This document shows, in pieces, positions 1 to 7,613 of a stretch of 64,000 bases of DNA. The notes beneath the pieces are model-generated. The model was not told where the DNA came from and searched no databases. It was given only the letters and a program-made list of their open reading frames with translations. The stretch comes from JAEZJZ01 sp050949055 (GTDB taxonomy: Bacteria > Bacillota > UBA994 > UBA5500), in contig JBMNFA010000009.1 in NCBI GenBank assembly GCA_050949055.1, forward strand, positions 310,001 through 374,000, read 5' to 3'. Both the position numbers and the translations under genes were made by a program. Each line of letters begins with the position of its first letter. Position 1 is the stretch's first letter.

Positions 1-2
1 TG

Positions 3-458
3 CAATGGTACAGTGACTCACGAGCGGCAGCCAAGACTGGCACCACCGATGCCAACGGGCGAGTGAACAGCGCGTGGATTGCAGGATACACACCGGACCT
101 GGTGGCTGTGGTCTACATCGGAGCGGATGACTATAACCAACCGATCGCCGCCAATAACCGCGTGGGCGGGGGCAGCATTGCCGGACCGGTCTGGGGCAAG
201 TTCATGGCCGAAGCGGCGAAGATTTTGCCCAAGTCCCCATTGTTGGAGCAACCGGAGGGAATAGTGCAGGCAGAGGTATGTGCCAGTTCCGGACAGAAAG
301 CCACTTTCCTCTGCCCGCGCGAGGAACGGTATGAAGAGTACTTCCTGACAGAGTACGCACCCACCGGGGGCTGCCCAGAGCATGGCGGCATCCCGCTGCC
401 CGACGACGGGCTTTCCTGGTGGCAGCGACTGTTCCCAGGGCTGTTCGGAAATCCCTAG
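3..458 (+). CDS. Penicillin-binding protein, C-terminal part (transpeptidase), truncated by window edge
   Basis: Only the last ~150 codons are present; the reading frame is open from base 3. The KTGTT box of the class A penicillin-binding-protein transpeptidase domain lies within the first 20 codons and is followed by the usual downstream motifs (WIAGYTPDLV, VWIGxD-like YIGADDY, GGSIAGPVW). The ~65-residue tail after the domain has a C...CP...GGCPEH pattern seen in many clostridial PBP1-type proteins. By family, the enzyme cross-links peptidoglycan at the outer face of the membrane. The missing N-terminus should hold the membrane anchor and glycosyltransferase domain, so class A is inferred, not seen. 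It converges with comB, overlapping it by 4 bases. Confidence 0.85.
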   Translation, partial: QWYSDSRAAAKTGTTDANGRVNSAWIAGYTPDLVAVVYIGADDYNQPIAANNRVGGGSIAGPVWGKFMAEAAKILPKSPLLEQPEGIVQAEVCASSGQKATFLCPREERYEEYFLTEYAPTGGCPEHGGIPLPDDGLSWWQRLFPGLFGNP

Positions 459-1171
459 GGCTGCCAGGGGACCAACTTGCCTTCGAGGTAATGCGGGACT
501 AGCCGGCTGACGTTGTGCTCGGCAGCGTAGCGGACGTCGGCTCCCATGCCCAACTTGGTGAGTCCCTGCCCGCTGGCGGTTCGAAGCAGCGCTGAGGGCA
601 GGTCGCAAGCTACCTGCAAGTAAGAGAATAGCGCAATCTGAGCCGCGTCTGTCACCTCGATGGCGACGCGGCTTTGCATTTCCTTGATTAACGCTCCGGC
701 ACAGAACACATCCTCCGCTGCCACCTGCCCCCTGGTGCCAGAACAGACCAGCAATACCGGTTGTGCCTCCTGACAAAGGACGGCTGCCAGCGCGGCAGCG
801 TTGCGCAAGCTGCCCACCAGCACCCGGCGACCTGCCTGCACCTGCTTCAGCGCGCGGGTGCCATTGCTGGTGGTGTAGACCACGGGTAACGGCTGCTCAA
901 TCCGACGGTATTCCAGTGGCGAATTGCCGAAATCGAAACCTTGTGGGCGAACTCGATGGCGTTCGCCACCCAGATAACATTGGCCCCGCAGGCTCTGGTG
1001 CAGGGACTGCGCTTCTTCCAGCGTGGCTACTGGGATAAGCCAGGGAATGTGGCATTCCAGAGCGGCCAGAATGGTGGTGCTGGCCCGCAGCACGTCGATC
1101 ACCACCACGTTTACATCGGTGAGAGGGGCCGCTGGCAGACCCTCCAGCGTAAGACAAGCATCGACCCGCAT
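455..1171 (-). CDS. comB: 2-phosphosulfolactate phosphatase (ComB family)
   Basis: 238-residue protein with the ComB signature stretches VIDVLRASTT, GERHRV..GFDFGNSP, TTSNGTRAL and CSGTRGQ...EDVFCAGAL. The family hydrolyses 2-phosphosulfolactate to sulfolactate with Mg2+, a step of coenzyme M synthesis in archaea and of sulfolactate metabolism in some bacteria. The ATG at 1171 is chosen because GGGAGGAG lies 8-10 bases upstream; the frame stays open further upstream but without a ribosome binding site. No comA or comC is visible nearby, so the substrate in this organism is inferred from family only. The gene stands alone between a convergent PBP gene and a divergent diaminopimelate dehydrogenase. 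Confidence 0.85.
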   Translation of the reverse strand: MRVDACLTLEGLPAAPLTDVNVVVIDVLRASTTILAALECHIPWLIPVATLEEAQSLHQSLRGQCYLGGERHRVRPQGFDFGNSPLEYRRIEQPLPVVYTTSNGTRALKQVQAGRRVLVGSLRNAAALAAVLCQEAQPVLLVCSGTRGQVAAEDVFCAGALIKEMQSRVAIEVTDAAQIALFSYLQVACDLPSALLRTASGQGLTKLGMGADVRYAAEHNVSRLVPHYLEGKLVPWQP

Positions 1172-1632
1172 CTTTATCACTCCTCCCGGGACTAGGGGAT
1201 GGCCCCTGCTCCCGCTCTTTTCATCTGTCCTGGTTGCAGCGCACTGCAGGCGGCGGCCAGGGGGCTGGTTCAGGCGCGGCTTATCCGCAAGAGGTGGGCC
1301 TTTCAGCACATGGGCCGACTTACCCAGGCACGCGCATGACCCACGTAACTCTTCTATTCCACCAAACGGCGGCCATTCCTGTCTGGGAATGGCCGCTGCA
1401 AGCTCTACTTTCTACTGATCCTCACCTTCCCCTCTTTGTCGGGCCCCTGCTGCACGTATTGCGATAAGGTTGGCCGAGGCGCTCAGCGTGCTGCTGGTAA
1501 TTGAGGGGCAACGGGTCATGATCGCTGATCAGCATCGGGGGCTCCCCTCCCCCGCCTGTGGCACGTCCGGGTTGTCAAACTCAGAAACCCCTTCATACGA
1601 TAAAGGGATCAAGAACACGGAGGTGCAATCAG
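1172..1632. other. Intergenic region between divergent comB and ddh
   Basis: About 460 bases without a convincing gene. It contains a perfect 11-bp hairpin (1369-1379 with 1386-1396, six-base loop, sequence GCGGCCATTCC) that lacks a clear T-tract on either strand, and a candidate sigma-A promoter for ddh near its right end. The hairpin may be a leftover terminator or a leader structure. No riboswitch motif was recognised. Confidence 0.5.
1572..1601 (+). promoter_or_regulatory. Candidate sigma-A promoter for ddh
   Basis: TTGTCA (1572-1577) and TACGAT (1596-1601) are separated by 18 bases, about 30 bases ahead of the ddh start. Prediction by eye only. Confidence 0.45.
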
Positions 1633-2547
1633 ATGCAGGCAATCAAGAAGACCCGGGTAGCAGTGGTTGGGTTGGGCAATGTGGGTAAAGGCGCATTGGA
1701 TGCTATAGAGACCGCACCGGATATGGAATTGGCGGGAATTGTGGTTAGGGAACATAGGATCAGCGGCCTGCGCAAGACCTATCCTGCGGTGGCAGTGGTC
1801 AGCGACATCAGGCAGCTGGAAGAGGTGGATGTGACAATTCTGGCCGCACCCAGCCGCAGCGTCCCGGAGTTGGCCCAAGAGGTGCTGGCTCTAGGGATTT
1901 GTACGGTGGACAGCTTTGACATTCACGGGCAGGAGCTGTGGCAGTTACGCCAGGACTTGGAGGAGGTGGCCAGGGCGGCGGGAGCGGTGGCAATTTCGGC
2001 GGCGGGATGGGATCCGGGAACTGATTCCATGATTCGCGCCATCTTTGCCATGCAGGCGCCGCGGGGCATCAGCTACACCAACTTCGGGCCGGGCATGAGC
2101 ATGGGCCATACGGTCGCAGCGAAGCAGATCCCCGGAGTGAAGAATGCTCTCTCCATGACGTTGCCCCAGGGTTTGGGCCAGCACAAGCGGGCAGTCTATG
2201 TGGAGTTGGAGCCAGAAGCAGAGTTGGCCGCCGTTAAGGAGGCCGTTTTGCGTGACCCCTATTTCAGCCATGACGAAACGCAGGTGTTGGCCGTGGCGGA
2301 CGTGGAGGAGCTGATGGACTTTGGTCATGGGGTGCTGCTGGAGCGGCGGGGCGTAGCTGGGAAGACGGGCAACCAGGTCTTCCGCTACGAAAGCCGGATG
2401 ACTAATCCGGCGGTCACCGGCCAGGTACTCGTCTCAGCTGCCCGGGCTACACAGCGCTTGCCTGCCGGCGCATATACCATGCTGGAGGTACCGTTGGCCT
2501 GTTTCTTGCCGGGGGAATTGCAGGATATTGTGGAGAGACTGGTTTAG
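1633..2547 (+). CDS. ddh: meso-diaminopimelate D-dehydrogenase
   Basis: 304 residues. The N-terminal Rossmann motif VVGLGNVGKGA (about residues 10-20) binds NADP+. SAAGWDPGTDSM, TNFGPGMSMGH and the GKTGNQVFRYESRM stretch are characteristic of diaminopimelate dehydrogenase. The enzyme makes meso-diaminopimelate from tetrahydrodipicolinate in one reductive amination step, feeding lysine and peptidoglycan synthesis. The ATG at 1633 is preferred because GGAGGTG ends 7 bases upstream; an earlier in-frame start at 1558 has no such site. Single gene with its own candidate promoter, followed by convergent thiN after 14 bases. Presence of this enzyme suggests the one-step DAP route. Confidence 0.92.
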   Translation: MQAIKKTRVAVVGLGNVGKGALDAIETAPDMELAGIVVREHRISGLRKTYPAVAVVSDIRQLEEVDVTILAAPSRSVPELAQEVLALGICTVDSFDIHGQELWQLRQDLEEVARAAGAVAISAAGWDPGTDSMIRAIFAMQAPRGISYTNFGPGMSMGHTVAAKQIPGVKNALSMTLPQGLGQHKRAVYVELEPEAELAAVKEAVLRDPYFSHDETQVLAVADVEELMDFGHGVLLERRGVAGKTGNQVFRYESRMTNPAVTGQVLVSAARATQRLPAGAYTMLEVPLACFLPGELQDIVERLV

Positions 2548-2561
2548 AGCGTGGGGCGTGC

Positions 2562-3203
2562 TCAATCGGCATCGGTGACGATGACCAGCAGGATGCCGTC
2601 GGCTAGTTGAATGGATACCTCATCCTGCAGTGGGATGTTGCTGATGCCGATGGAATCCCCCCAGCGCAAAGTACGGTTGGAAAGTGAATAGTAAAATCCG
2701 GTGAGGGTAACGCCCTTCACCTGCTCGGTCAGGGGCAGCAGGGAGACTAGGCGATCCCGGCTGCCTCGCAACGTCAACTGGTCTTGCACCAGATAGACAT
2801 CGGTCCGCCCATCGGTGAGACCGATGTTTACGCCTTGACGCACATAGGGCGGCAGGATGAACAGATTGGCCAGGGCATGGTCCAGCCGCCCGCCAAACGC
2901 CCCCACCAGCAGAATCTCGCGAAACCCAGCCGCTATAGCTTCCTGCAGCGCCAAGTCGGTATCTGTATGGTCCTTTTCGGCAGGCAAAGTGAGGCGCCTG
3001 ATGCCCAGCTGATCCGCTTGCTGCAAGTAGCTTGGGGGCAGCGAGTCGAAGTCTCCCACCATCAGGTCCGGAACCAAATCCATACTCAAGACCTTGGCAA
3101 AAGCTCCATCGGCAGCAACTAACCAGTCCCCCGGCTGCAGCCTGGCCTTAACGCCGGCCAGATCGCTATATTCCCCATTGCTGAACACCACGGCACGGGC
3201 CAT
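2562..3203 (-). CDS. thiN: Thiamine pyrophosphokinase
   Basis: 213 residues, the normal length. Family motifs are in order: GDFDS (50-54), EKDHTDTD (76-83) and GGRLDH (104-109), the acidic Mg-ATP and thiamine-binding residues. It transfers pyrophosphate from ATP to thiamine to give thiamine diphosphate in the cytosol. AAGGAGG lies 8 bases ahead of the ATG. It is the last gene of a leftward run that includes larB, larC and an ABC transporter, but a hairpin-repeat region separates it from the permease, so co-transcription is uncertain. No TPP riboswitch motif was seen upstream. Confidence 0.92.
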   Translation of the reverse strand: MARAVVFSNGEYSDLAGVKARLQPGDWLVAADGAFAKVLSMDLVPDLMVGDFDSLPPSYLQQADQLGIRRLTLPAEKDHTDTDLALQEAIAAGFREILLVGAFGGRLDHALANLFILPPYVRQGVNIGLTDGRTDVYLVQDQLTLRGSRDRLVSLLPLTEQVKGVTLTGFYYSLSNRTLRWGDSIGISNIPLQDEVSIQLADGILLVIVTDAD

Positions 3204-3255
3204 CGGTGCCTACCTCCTTCAAATCGGGTGATGTTTCGGGTGTGGAAGGTTACAA

Positions 3256-3317
3256 GGTACGCGTCCCGCTGTATCCTTCGGGTGGCGAAGGATACCGGGT
3301 ACGCGTCCCGCTGTATC
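3256..3317. repeat. Palindrome flanked by a 20-bp direct repeat
   Basis: GGTACGCGTCCCGCTGTATC occurs at 3256-3275 and again at 3298-3317. Between them is a perfect 10-bp stem (GTATCCTTCG at 3271-3280 pairing with 3286-3295, five-base loop). It sits between the ABC permease stop and thiN. No U-tract follows, so it looks more like a REP-type element than a terminator. Confidence 0.6.
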
Positions 3318-3319
3318 GT

Positions 3320-4384
3320 TTATTCTTCGCGGCCTAGCAGGGAAGCGGCCAACTGCAGGCTGACAACGCCGGTGATCAGCAGGTATCCGACGGAGAAGGC
3401 GCTGGGGTCGACCCCATGAATCAGATACTCGCGCACAACCTGGGCGCTGATCAGCGTGGGCACGGTGCTGGTCAGGCGCTCCAACCAGACCGGCAGGGTT
3501 ACAGGCAGGGAAGCCAAGAACATGGCCGGCAGCGTGAGCACAAAGCGCCAGCCGTTGCCCTCGTTGGCCCCGCGTACGTAAGTGCCTACCAATAGACCGA
3601 GCGAAACTGAGTTAAAAGTAACCAGCAGCATGGTCAGATAGAATACCGGGTCGGCCAGAAAGGCTGCCGGCATCAAGAGCCAGATCAACAGCACGATCAG
3701 GGTTAGCGGCAACAGGCTGCTGAACAGGGCGGCACCCAACTTGGCCCAGATGATCCCCTGGTCTGACAGCGGCGACTTGCGCAGGGAAACCAGCGTCTTC
3801 TTGTCCCGTTCCATGCTGATGCTCTGCTGTCCTAGGCTGAGGGCAGTCATTACCCCCATGATCACAAACAGTGATGAAAAGACTAGCTGTGCCGCCGAGC
3901 TCACCTGTTCCCCCGTATCATGGGCTTCCCAGCGAATTGACGCCAGCACTTCCCCGGGGTCAGGCATCATCTGGGAAAGCTTCTGCTCGGCCAAGCGAAG
4001 ATTCAGCTGCTGCACAAACTCTGCAAACAGTGCTTCTGCCACTGCCCCGGCGGTGTTGGCTGTATTGGCGTACATCCGTGCCGAGTCCGGCTGCAGCAGG
4101 ATGTAGGCATGCAGTACTCCGGCTTGCAGCCTGCGCTCCGCCTCCTCTGCCCCTAGGCGGTAGGTGGTCAAGTGTATCTGCTCGTTGTCCTGTTTGGCCG
4201 CCTGCTCCAAGTAGGTGATCAGTTGCACATCGCCCACCAGACCGACAGCCACTTCCATTGCCTGCCCCTGCAGGTAAATGTTCACCGCCAACAGGATTAT
4301 GGGCAGCATAATCATCCACAGCAGTTCCCGCCGATTGCGCAGCACCGTACGAATATCCTTACGCAACAGAACCAGCGCTCTCAT
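3320..4384 (-). CDS. ABC-2 type transporter permease
   Basis: 354 residues. One N-terminal membrane helix (about 22-38) is followed by a ~150-residue extracytoplasmic segment and then about five hydrophobic helices in the C-terminal half, the layout of NatB/ABC-2 permeases. It starts 4 bases inside the upstream ATPase gene, so the two are translationally coupled and should form one transporter. Substrate is unknown. NatAB-like exporters move sodium, antibiotics or lipids, and nothing here decides between them. Lying directly downstream of larC it could serve the same pathway, but that is context only. Confidence 0.8.
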   Translation of the reverse strand: MRALVLLRKDIRTVLRNRRELLWMIMLPIILLAVNIYLQGQAMEVAVGLVGDVQLITYLEQAAKQDNEQIHLTTYRLGAEEAERRLQAGVLHAYILLQPDSARMYANTANTAGAVAEALFAEFVQQLNLRLAEQKLSQMMPDPGEVLASIRWEAHDTGEQVSSAAQLVFSSLFVIMGVMTALSLGQQSISMERDKKTLVSLRKSPLSDQGIIWAKLGAALFSSLLPLTLIVLLIWLLMPAAFLADPVFYLTMLLVTFNSVSLGLLVGTYVRGANEGNGWRFVLTLPAMFLASLPVTLPVWLERLTSTVPTLISAQVVREYLIHGVDPSAFSVGYLLITGVVSLQLAASLLGREE

Positions 4385-5283
4385 CGACCGCCCTCCTGAT
4401 AGACCCGCTGATAGATCTCCTCCAATGCAGCCGTTTGCTTGCTGATATCCAATACATCTATGCCCTGTTCCACCAGCGTGCGCAGCACCGGATTCAACCG
4501 CTCCGGCTGGTCTGGCACTGCCAGCGTCTGCGGCAGCTGGTCGCTGGCCAAATTGCTTAGGCTATCGGGCACCTGCTCCACTCTGATCAGCAGGCGGTCC
4601 TGAAAGCCGTAGCGTCGCTTGATCTCGGTCATGGTACCTGACGTGACCAAACGCCCCTCTTTCATGATGCCAATTCGATGGCAGAGACCAGCCAGCTCTT
4701 TCAGGTTGTGCGAGGAGATGATCACCGTCAGGTCGCCCTCGGTGAGCAGATAGGCGATAAAGTCACGCAACCCCTGCATAGCCACCGGGTCCAACCCGGA
4801 AAATGGTTCGTCCAGAAACAGCAGCTTCGGCCGATGAATGCAGGCGGAGAGAATGGAGACCTTCTTGCGCATGCCAGTGGACAGTTTGCCCACCAACTGG
4901 TGGCGCCACTCTTCCATCTCAAATCGCTGCAGCAACTCCCGCACAGGCGCTTTCACGCTGTAGAGGTCTGCAAAGAAACGCAGCGTCTCCTCGACGGTCA
5001 ATTCATGATAAAGACGCAGATCTTCGGTCAGCAGGCCGGTGATGGTACGGATTTTGGACCTTTGCTTGACCAAGTCGTGTCCCAGGATGAGAGCGCTGCC
5101 ATCGGTGGGAGTGAGCAACGTATTCAGTAGCATGAAAGTGGTGGTCTTTCCGGCACCGTTATGGCCGATCAGACCAAAGATGGTGTTCTCCGGAATGGTG
5201 ATGGATAGGTTCTTGACAGCTACTGTGCTGCCCAAGCGGCTGATGAAGGCCTTGGTCAAGCTGTCGGTGGTCACTGCGTTCAA
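4381..5283 (-). CDS. ABC transporter ATP-binding protein
   Basis: 300 residues. Walker A GHNGAGKT (40-47), signature LSTGM (134-138), Walker B LLFLDEP (154-160) and switch histidine H192 are all intact, so it should hydrolyse ATP. The ~70-residue C-terminal extension is usual for ATPases paired with ABC-2 permeases. It overlaps the permease start by 4 bases and follows larC2 after only 6 bases. The larB-larC-ATPase-permease block therefore reads as one leftward operon from the promoter near 7600. Substrate unknown. Confidence 0.88.
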   Translation of the reverse strand: MNAVTTDSLTKAFISRLGSTVAVKNLSITIPENTIFGLIGHNGAGKTTTFMLLNTLLTPTDGSALILGHDLVKQRSKIRTITGLLTEDLRLYHELTVEETLRFFADLYSVKAPVRELLQRFEMEEWRHQLVGKLSTGMRKKVSILSACIHRPKLLFLDEPFSGLDPVAMQGLRDFIAYLLTEGDLTVIISSHNLKELAGLCHRIGIMKEGRLVTSGTMTEIKRRYGFQDRLLIRVEQVPDSLSNLASDQLPQTLAVPDQPERLNPVLRTLVEQGIDVLDISKQTAALEEIYQRVYQEGGR

Positions 5284-5289
5284 TGATGT

Positions 5290-5736
5290 CTAGCCTCCCT
5301 GATGCTGCTGGTCCCGCCAGAAGGCAGCGATCGCTTGCTGATAGATCCACTTCACCGGGCGACCGCTGGTTTTGGCCAGGCGTCGGCAATCCTCATATTC
5401 GGGAGCCACGTTGTGCAACTTCTCTCCCAGGTAGCCCAGCTTTATCCGTACGCTTCCACCCGGCACCTGCACAGCTACCTGCCTGCGCTCCAACATCCGT
5501 CGCCAAGCCAGGCTGTGGCGGACACCCAGGCTACTACTTTGCTCCAGGATGACGGCTGAGAGCTGCTCCGCCCGCTCCGGTCGGCAGATAACGGTGAGCA
5601 GGATGCTCGGGCGCTGCTTCTTCATCTGTACCGGCTGCAGCAGCACATCCAGTGCTCCCGCCGAGAATAGCGATTCCATGATATCCTGATACAGTTCCGG
5701 GTTCTGGTCGTCCAAGTTGGTTTCCAGCACGACCAC
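5290..5736 (-). CDS. larC: LarC C-terminal part (LarC2), separated from LarC1 by an in-frame UGA
   Basis: 148 codons from a GTG beginning VVLETNLDDQNPE, the conserved junction sequence of full-length LarC, followed by the LarC2 domain. LarC is the CTP-dependent nickel insertase that completes the nickel-pincer nucleotide cofactor of lactate racemase-type enzymes. The part lies in the same reading frame as LarC1, with one TGA (5779-5781) and 14 further open codons between them. No ribosome binding site precedes the GTG. A separate start is therefore poorly supported; readthrough, or two separately made halves, are the alternatives. In Lactiplantibacillus plantarum LarC is joined by a programmed frameshift, which is not the arrangement seen here. 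Confidence 0.75.
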   Translation of the reverse strand: MVVLETNLDDQNPELYQDIMESLFSAGALDVLLQPVQMKKQRPSILLTVICRPERAEQLSAVILEQSSSLGVRHSLAWRRMLERRQVAVQVPGGSVRIKLGYLGEKLHNVAPEYEDCRRLAKTSGRPVKWIYQQAIAAFWRDQQHQGG

Positions 5737-5778
5737 CTGATCCGCTAAGTAAGCCGACTGCCAGCCAGCAACTGCCGG

Positions 5779-6744
5779 TCAGTAGTTGCTCTCTGGCCTG
5801 GTCTCGGGTTCAGCCTGGTGTTCCCCATTCCCGCAGGGGCAGCTCTGCGTGTGGCCGCTTTCCGCTTGCTCTGGACCATGGCAGCTGTGAGGATGAGTAT
5901 GATCATGGTGATCACTGTGGGGGTGAGCATGATCATGGTGGTGATCACTGTGGGGGTGAGCATGATCATGGACATGAGCGTGCACTCCCCCATGGCTATG
6001 CTGCGGAGACGCGGCTACGCCGACGCTACTCTCGCCGATGACAACCCGCAACACGTTGGCTACCGGCAGATCTTTCTGACCAGCTCCATAACCCACCATC
6101 TGGGGCTTGAGCTGAGGGAAAACGCCAAAGTCCTCTGCCAAAGCAACCATCAGGGCGGCACCAGTCGGCGTCACCAGCTCCGCGCGTTGGCCGTTATCGT
6201 AGAGGGGAACGTTGCGCAGGGCCAGCAAGGCCAGCGTGGCCGGGGCGGGTACAGGAATGATGCCATGGGCAGAGCGCACCTGGCCGCCACCGGTGGGCAG
6301 GGCGGAGCAGAACACCTGCTCTATTTCCAGGGCATGCAGTCCGATGCAGGCACCGACGATGTCCACGATGGCATCAACCGCCCCCACCTCGTGGAAGTGC
6401 ACCTCTTCCGGGGTGCTGCCATGAATCCTGGCCTCCGCCTGGGCCAAAACCGTGAACACCTGCAGGCTCCGTTCCTTGACGGCGGCGGGCAGGCCGCTCT
6501 GTTCGATGATCTGGCTGATCTCCGGCAGCCCACGGTGTACGTGGCCCTCTTCCGCGTTCACTTGCACCGAGGTGGCCGCCAGGCCGCATTTCTGCACCTT
6601 GCTCACCGACAGGCTGAACTCCGGCAGATGCAGCTGGTTTAGTCCGTCCTCCAACACCTCCAGGGGCAGCCCCGCATCCAGCAGCGCCCCCAACGTCATA
6701 TCCCCGCTGATCCCAGAGAAGCAATCAAAATAAGCTACTTTCAT
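5779..6744 (-). CDS. larC: LarC N-terminal part (LarC1), nickel-pincer cofactor nickel insertase
   Basis: 321 residues. It begins with the LarC motif YFDCFSGISGDM and contains EVHFHEVGAVDAIVDIVG, PTGGG and TPTGAAL. The last ~80 residues are a histidine/aspartate-rich linker (repeats of HAHPHSDHH type) likely to bind nickel. The ORF ends at TGA just before the conserved LETN junction of LarC. The second of two adjacent ATGs (6744) gives better spacing to GAGGTG; 6747 is the alternative. It follows larB directly, the two genes being adjacent without a gap. larA and larE are not in the window. Confidence 0.88.
   Translation of the reverse strand: MKVAYFDCFSGISGDMTLGALLDAGLPLEVLEDGLNQLHLPEFSLSVSKVQKCGLAATSVQVNAEEGHVHRGLPEISQIIEQSGLPAAVKERSLQVFTVLAQAEARIHGSTPEEVHFHEVGAVDAIVDIVGACIGLHALEIEQVFCSALPTGGGQVRSAHGIIPVPAPATLALLALRNVPLYDNGQRAELVTPTGAALMVALAEDFGVFPQLKPQMVGYGAGQKDLPVANVLRVVIGESSVGVAASPQHSHGGVHAHVHDHAHPHSDHHHDHAHPHSDHHDHTHPHSCHGPEQAESGHTQSCPCGNGEHQAEPETRPESNY
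5885..5975 (-). repeat. Tandem repeats encoding the His-rich linker of LarC
   Basis: The DNA for the histidine-rich segment consists of near-identical units of roughly 33-36 bases (repeated GATCACTGTGGGGGTGAGCA). Copy number could change by slippage while keeping the metal-binding character of the linker. Confidence 0.6.
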
Positions 6745-6747
6745 CAT

Positions 6748-7506
6748 CTAGACACCTCGCTTGCGATTGATCAGGCTGGCAGCATAGCCAGCCCCGAAAC
6801 CATTATCGATGTTTACCACAGTGACGCCGGCAGCACAGCTAGTCAGCATGCCCAACAGCGCCGACAGGCCCTGGAAGTTGGCACCATACCCTACGCTGGT
6901 GGGCACTGCGATCACCGGCACATCCACCAGACCGCCTACCACACTGGCCAGCGCCCCTTCCATCCCGGCTACCACCACCACAACCCGCGCCTGTTGCAGG
7001 CGGTCCCGCTTGTCCAGCAAGCGGTGGATACCGGCTACGCCCACATCGTATATGCGCTCCACCGCGTTGCCCATGATGGCAGCGGTGAGGGCAGCCTCTT
7101 CCGCCACCGCCATATCTGCCGTGCCGGCTGAGACGACCAGCACCAGTCCTTCGCCATAGGCAGTGCTGCGATCCCGCCAAACGGTGATCGCCTTCGCTTC
7201 TGGATGGTACTCCGCCAGTGGCAGCACCTCAGCCACAGCCTGATAAGTGGCGCTGCTGGCGCGGGTGGCCAGCACGTTCTGGGAGCGGTCAGCCAACCGC
7301 TTCATGATGGCGACAATCTGTTCTGTGGTCTTGTTGGGACAGTAAACCACCTCTGGAAACCCAGACCGGATACCACGATGATGATCCAGCTTGGCAAAGC
7401 CCAGGTCTTCGTAGGGAAGATCTTTCAGTCGCCGGAACGCTGCCTCCGCCTCCACTTCGCCGGAAGCCACCTGTTGCAGCAGTTGTCTTAAAGTTGCCTG
7501 ATCCAA
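6748..7506 (-). CDS. larB: Nickel-pincer cofactor biosynthesis protein LarB
   Basis: 252 residues. The N-terminal region ends in LPYEDLGFAKLDHHR, and the C-terminal half has the PurE-like core (VVSAGTADMAVAEEA, VVVVAGMEGALASVVGGL, PTSVGYG, NIDNGFGAGY). LarB carboxylates and hydrolyses nicotinic acid adenine dinucleotide, the first step of the nickel-pincer nucleotide made for lactate racemase and related enzymes. The TTG at 7506 is chosen because GGGAGG lies 8 bases upstream and the resulting length matches the family. In-frame ATGs at 7566 and 7584 have no such site, and 7584 lies about where transcription should begin. Confidence 0.88.
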   Translation of the reverse strand: MDQATLRQLLQQVASGEVEAEAAFRRLKDLPYEDLGFAKLDHHRGIRSGFPEVVYCPNKTTEQIVAIMKRLADRSQNVLATRASSATYQAVAEVLPLAEYHPEAKAITVWRDRSTAYGEGLVLVVSAGTADMAVAEEAALTAAIMGNAVERIYDVGVAGIHRLLDKRDRLQQARVVVVVAGMEGALASVVGGLVDVPVIAVPTSVGYGANFQGLSALLGMLTSCAAGVTVVNIDNGFGAGYAASLINRKRGV

Positions 7507-7590
7507 TAGTCCGTCCTCCCAAAGGTTATTGCGTTGCTGAAGCTGTGGGTGCAGGAATAGTCTCATCCTGTCCCGAAGTCTCATATCACA

Positions 7591-7596
7591 ATTATA
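7591..7596 (-). promoter_or_regulatory. -10 box of the larB operon promoter
   Basis: A perfect TATAAT on the minus strand at 7596-7591, about 85 bases ahead of the chosen larB start. No good -35 is visible. It lies almost on top of the ribosome binding site of the divergent peptidase gene, so the two transcription units share this short control region. Confidence 0.5.
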
Positions 7597-7613
7597 GCGA
7601 AAAGGAGTTGAGA

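Noticed and set aside
1172..1632. Lysine riboswitch upstream of ddh
   Set aside because: No conserved lysine-aptamer sequence or multi-stem pattern was recognised; only one hairpin is evident.
5779..5781. UGA in larC as a selenocysteine codon
   Set aside because: LarC is not a known selenoprotein and no SECIS-like hairpin or selenocysteine genes were seen nearby; readthrough or a split gene is simpler.
5745..5993. Frameshift route joining LarC1 to LarC2 through the overlapping second frame
   Set aside because: The two parts are already in the same frame, so a shift into this frame would need a second shift back before its TAG at 5745.
5818..6642. 274-codon open frame on the plus strand opposite larC
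   Set aside because: Shadow of the LarC1 coding strand; its repeats are the complement of the His-rich linker.
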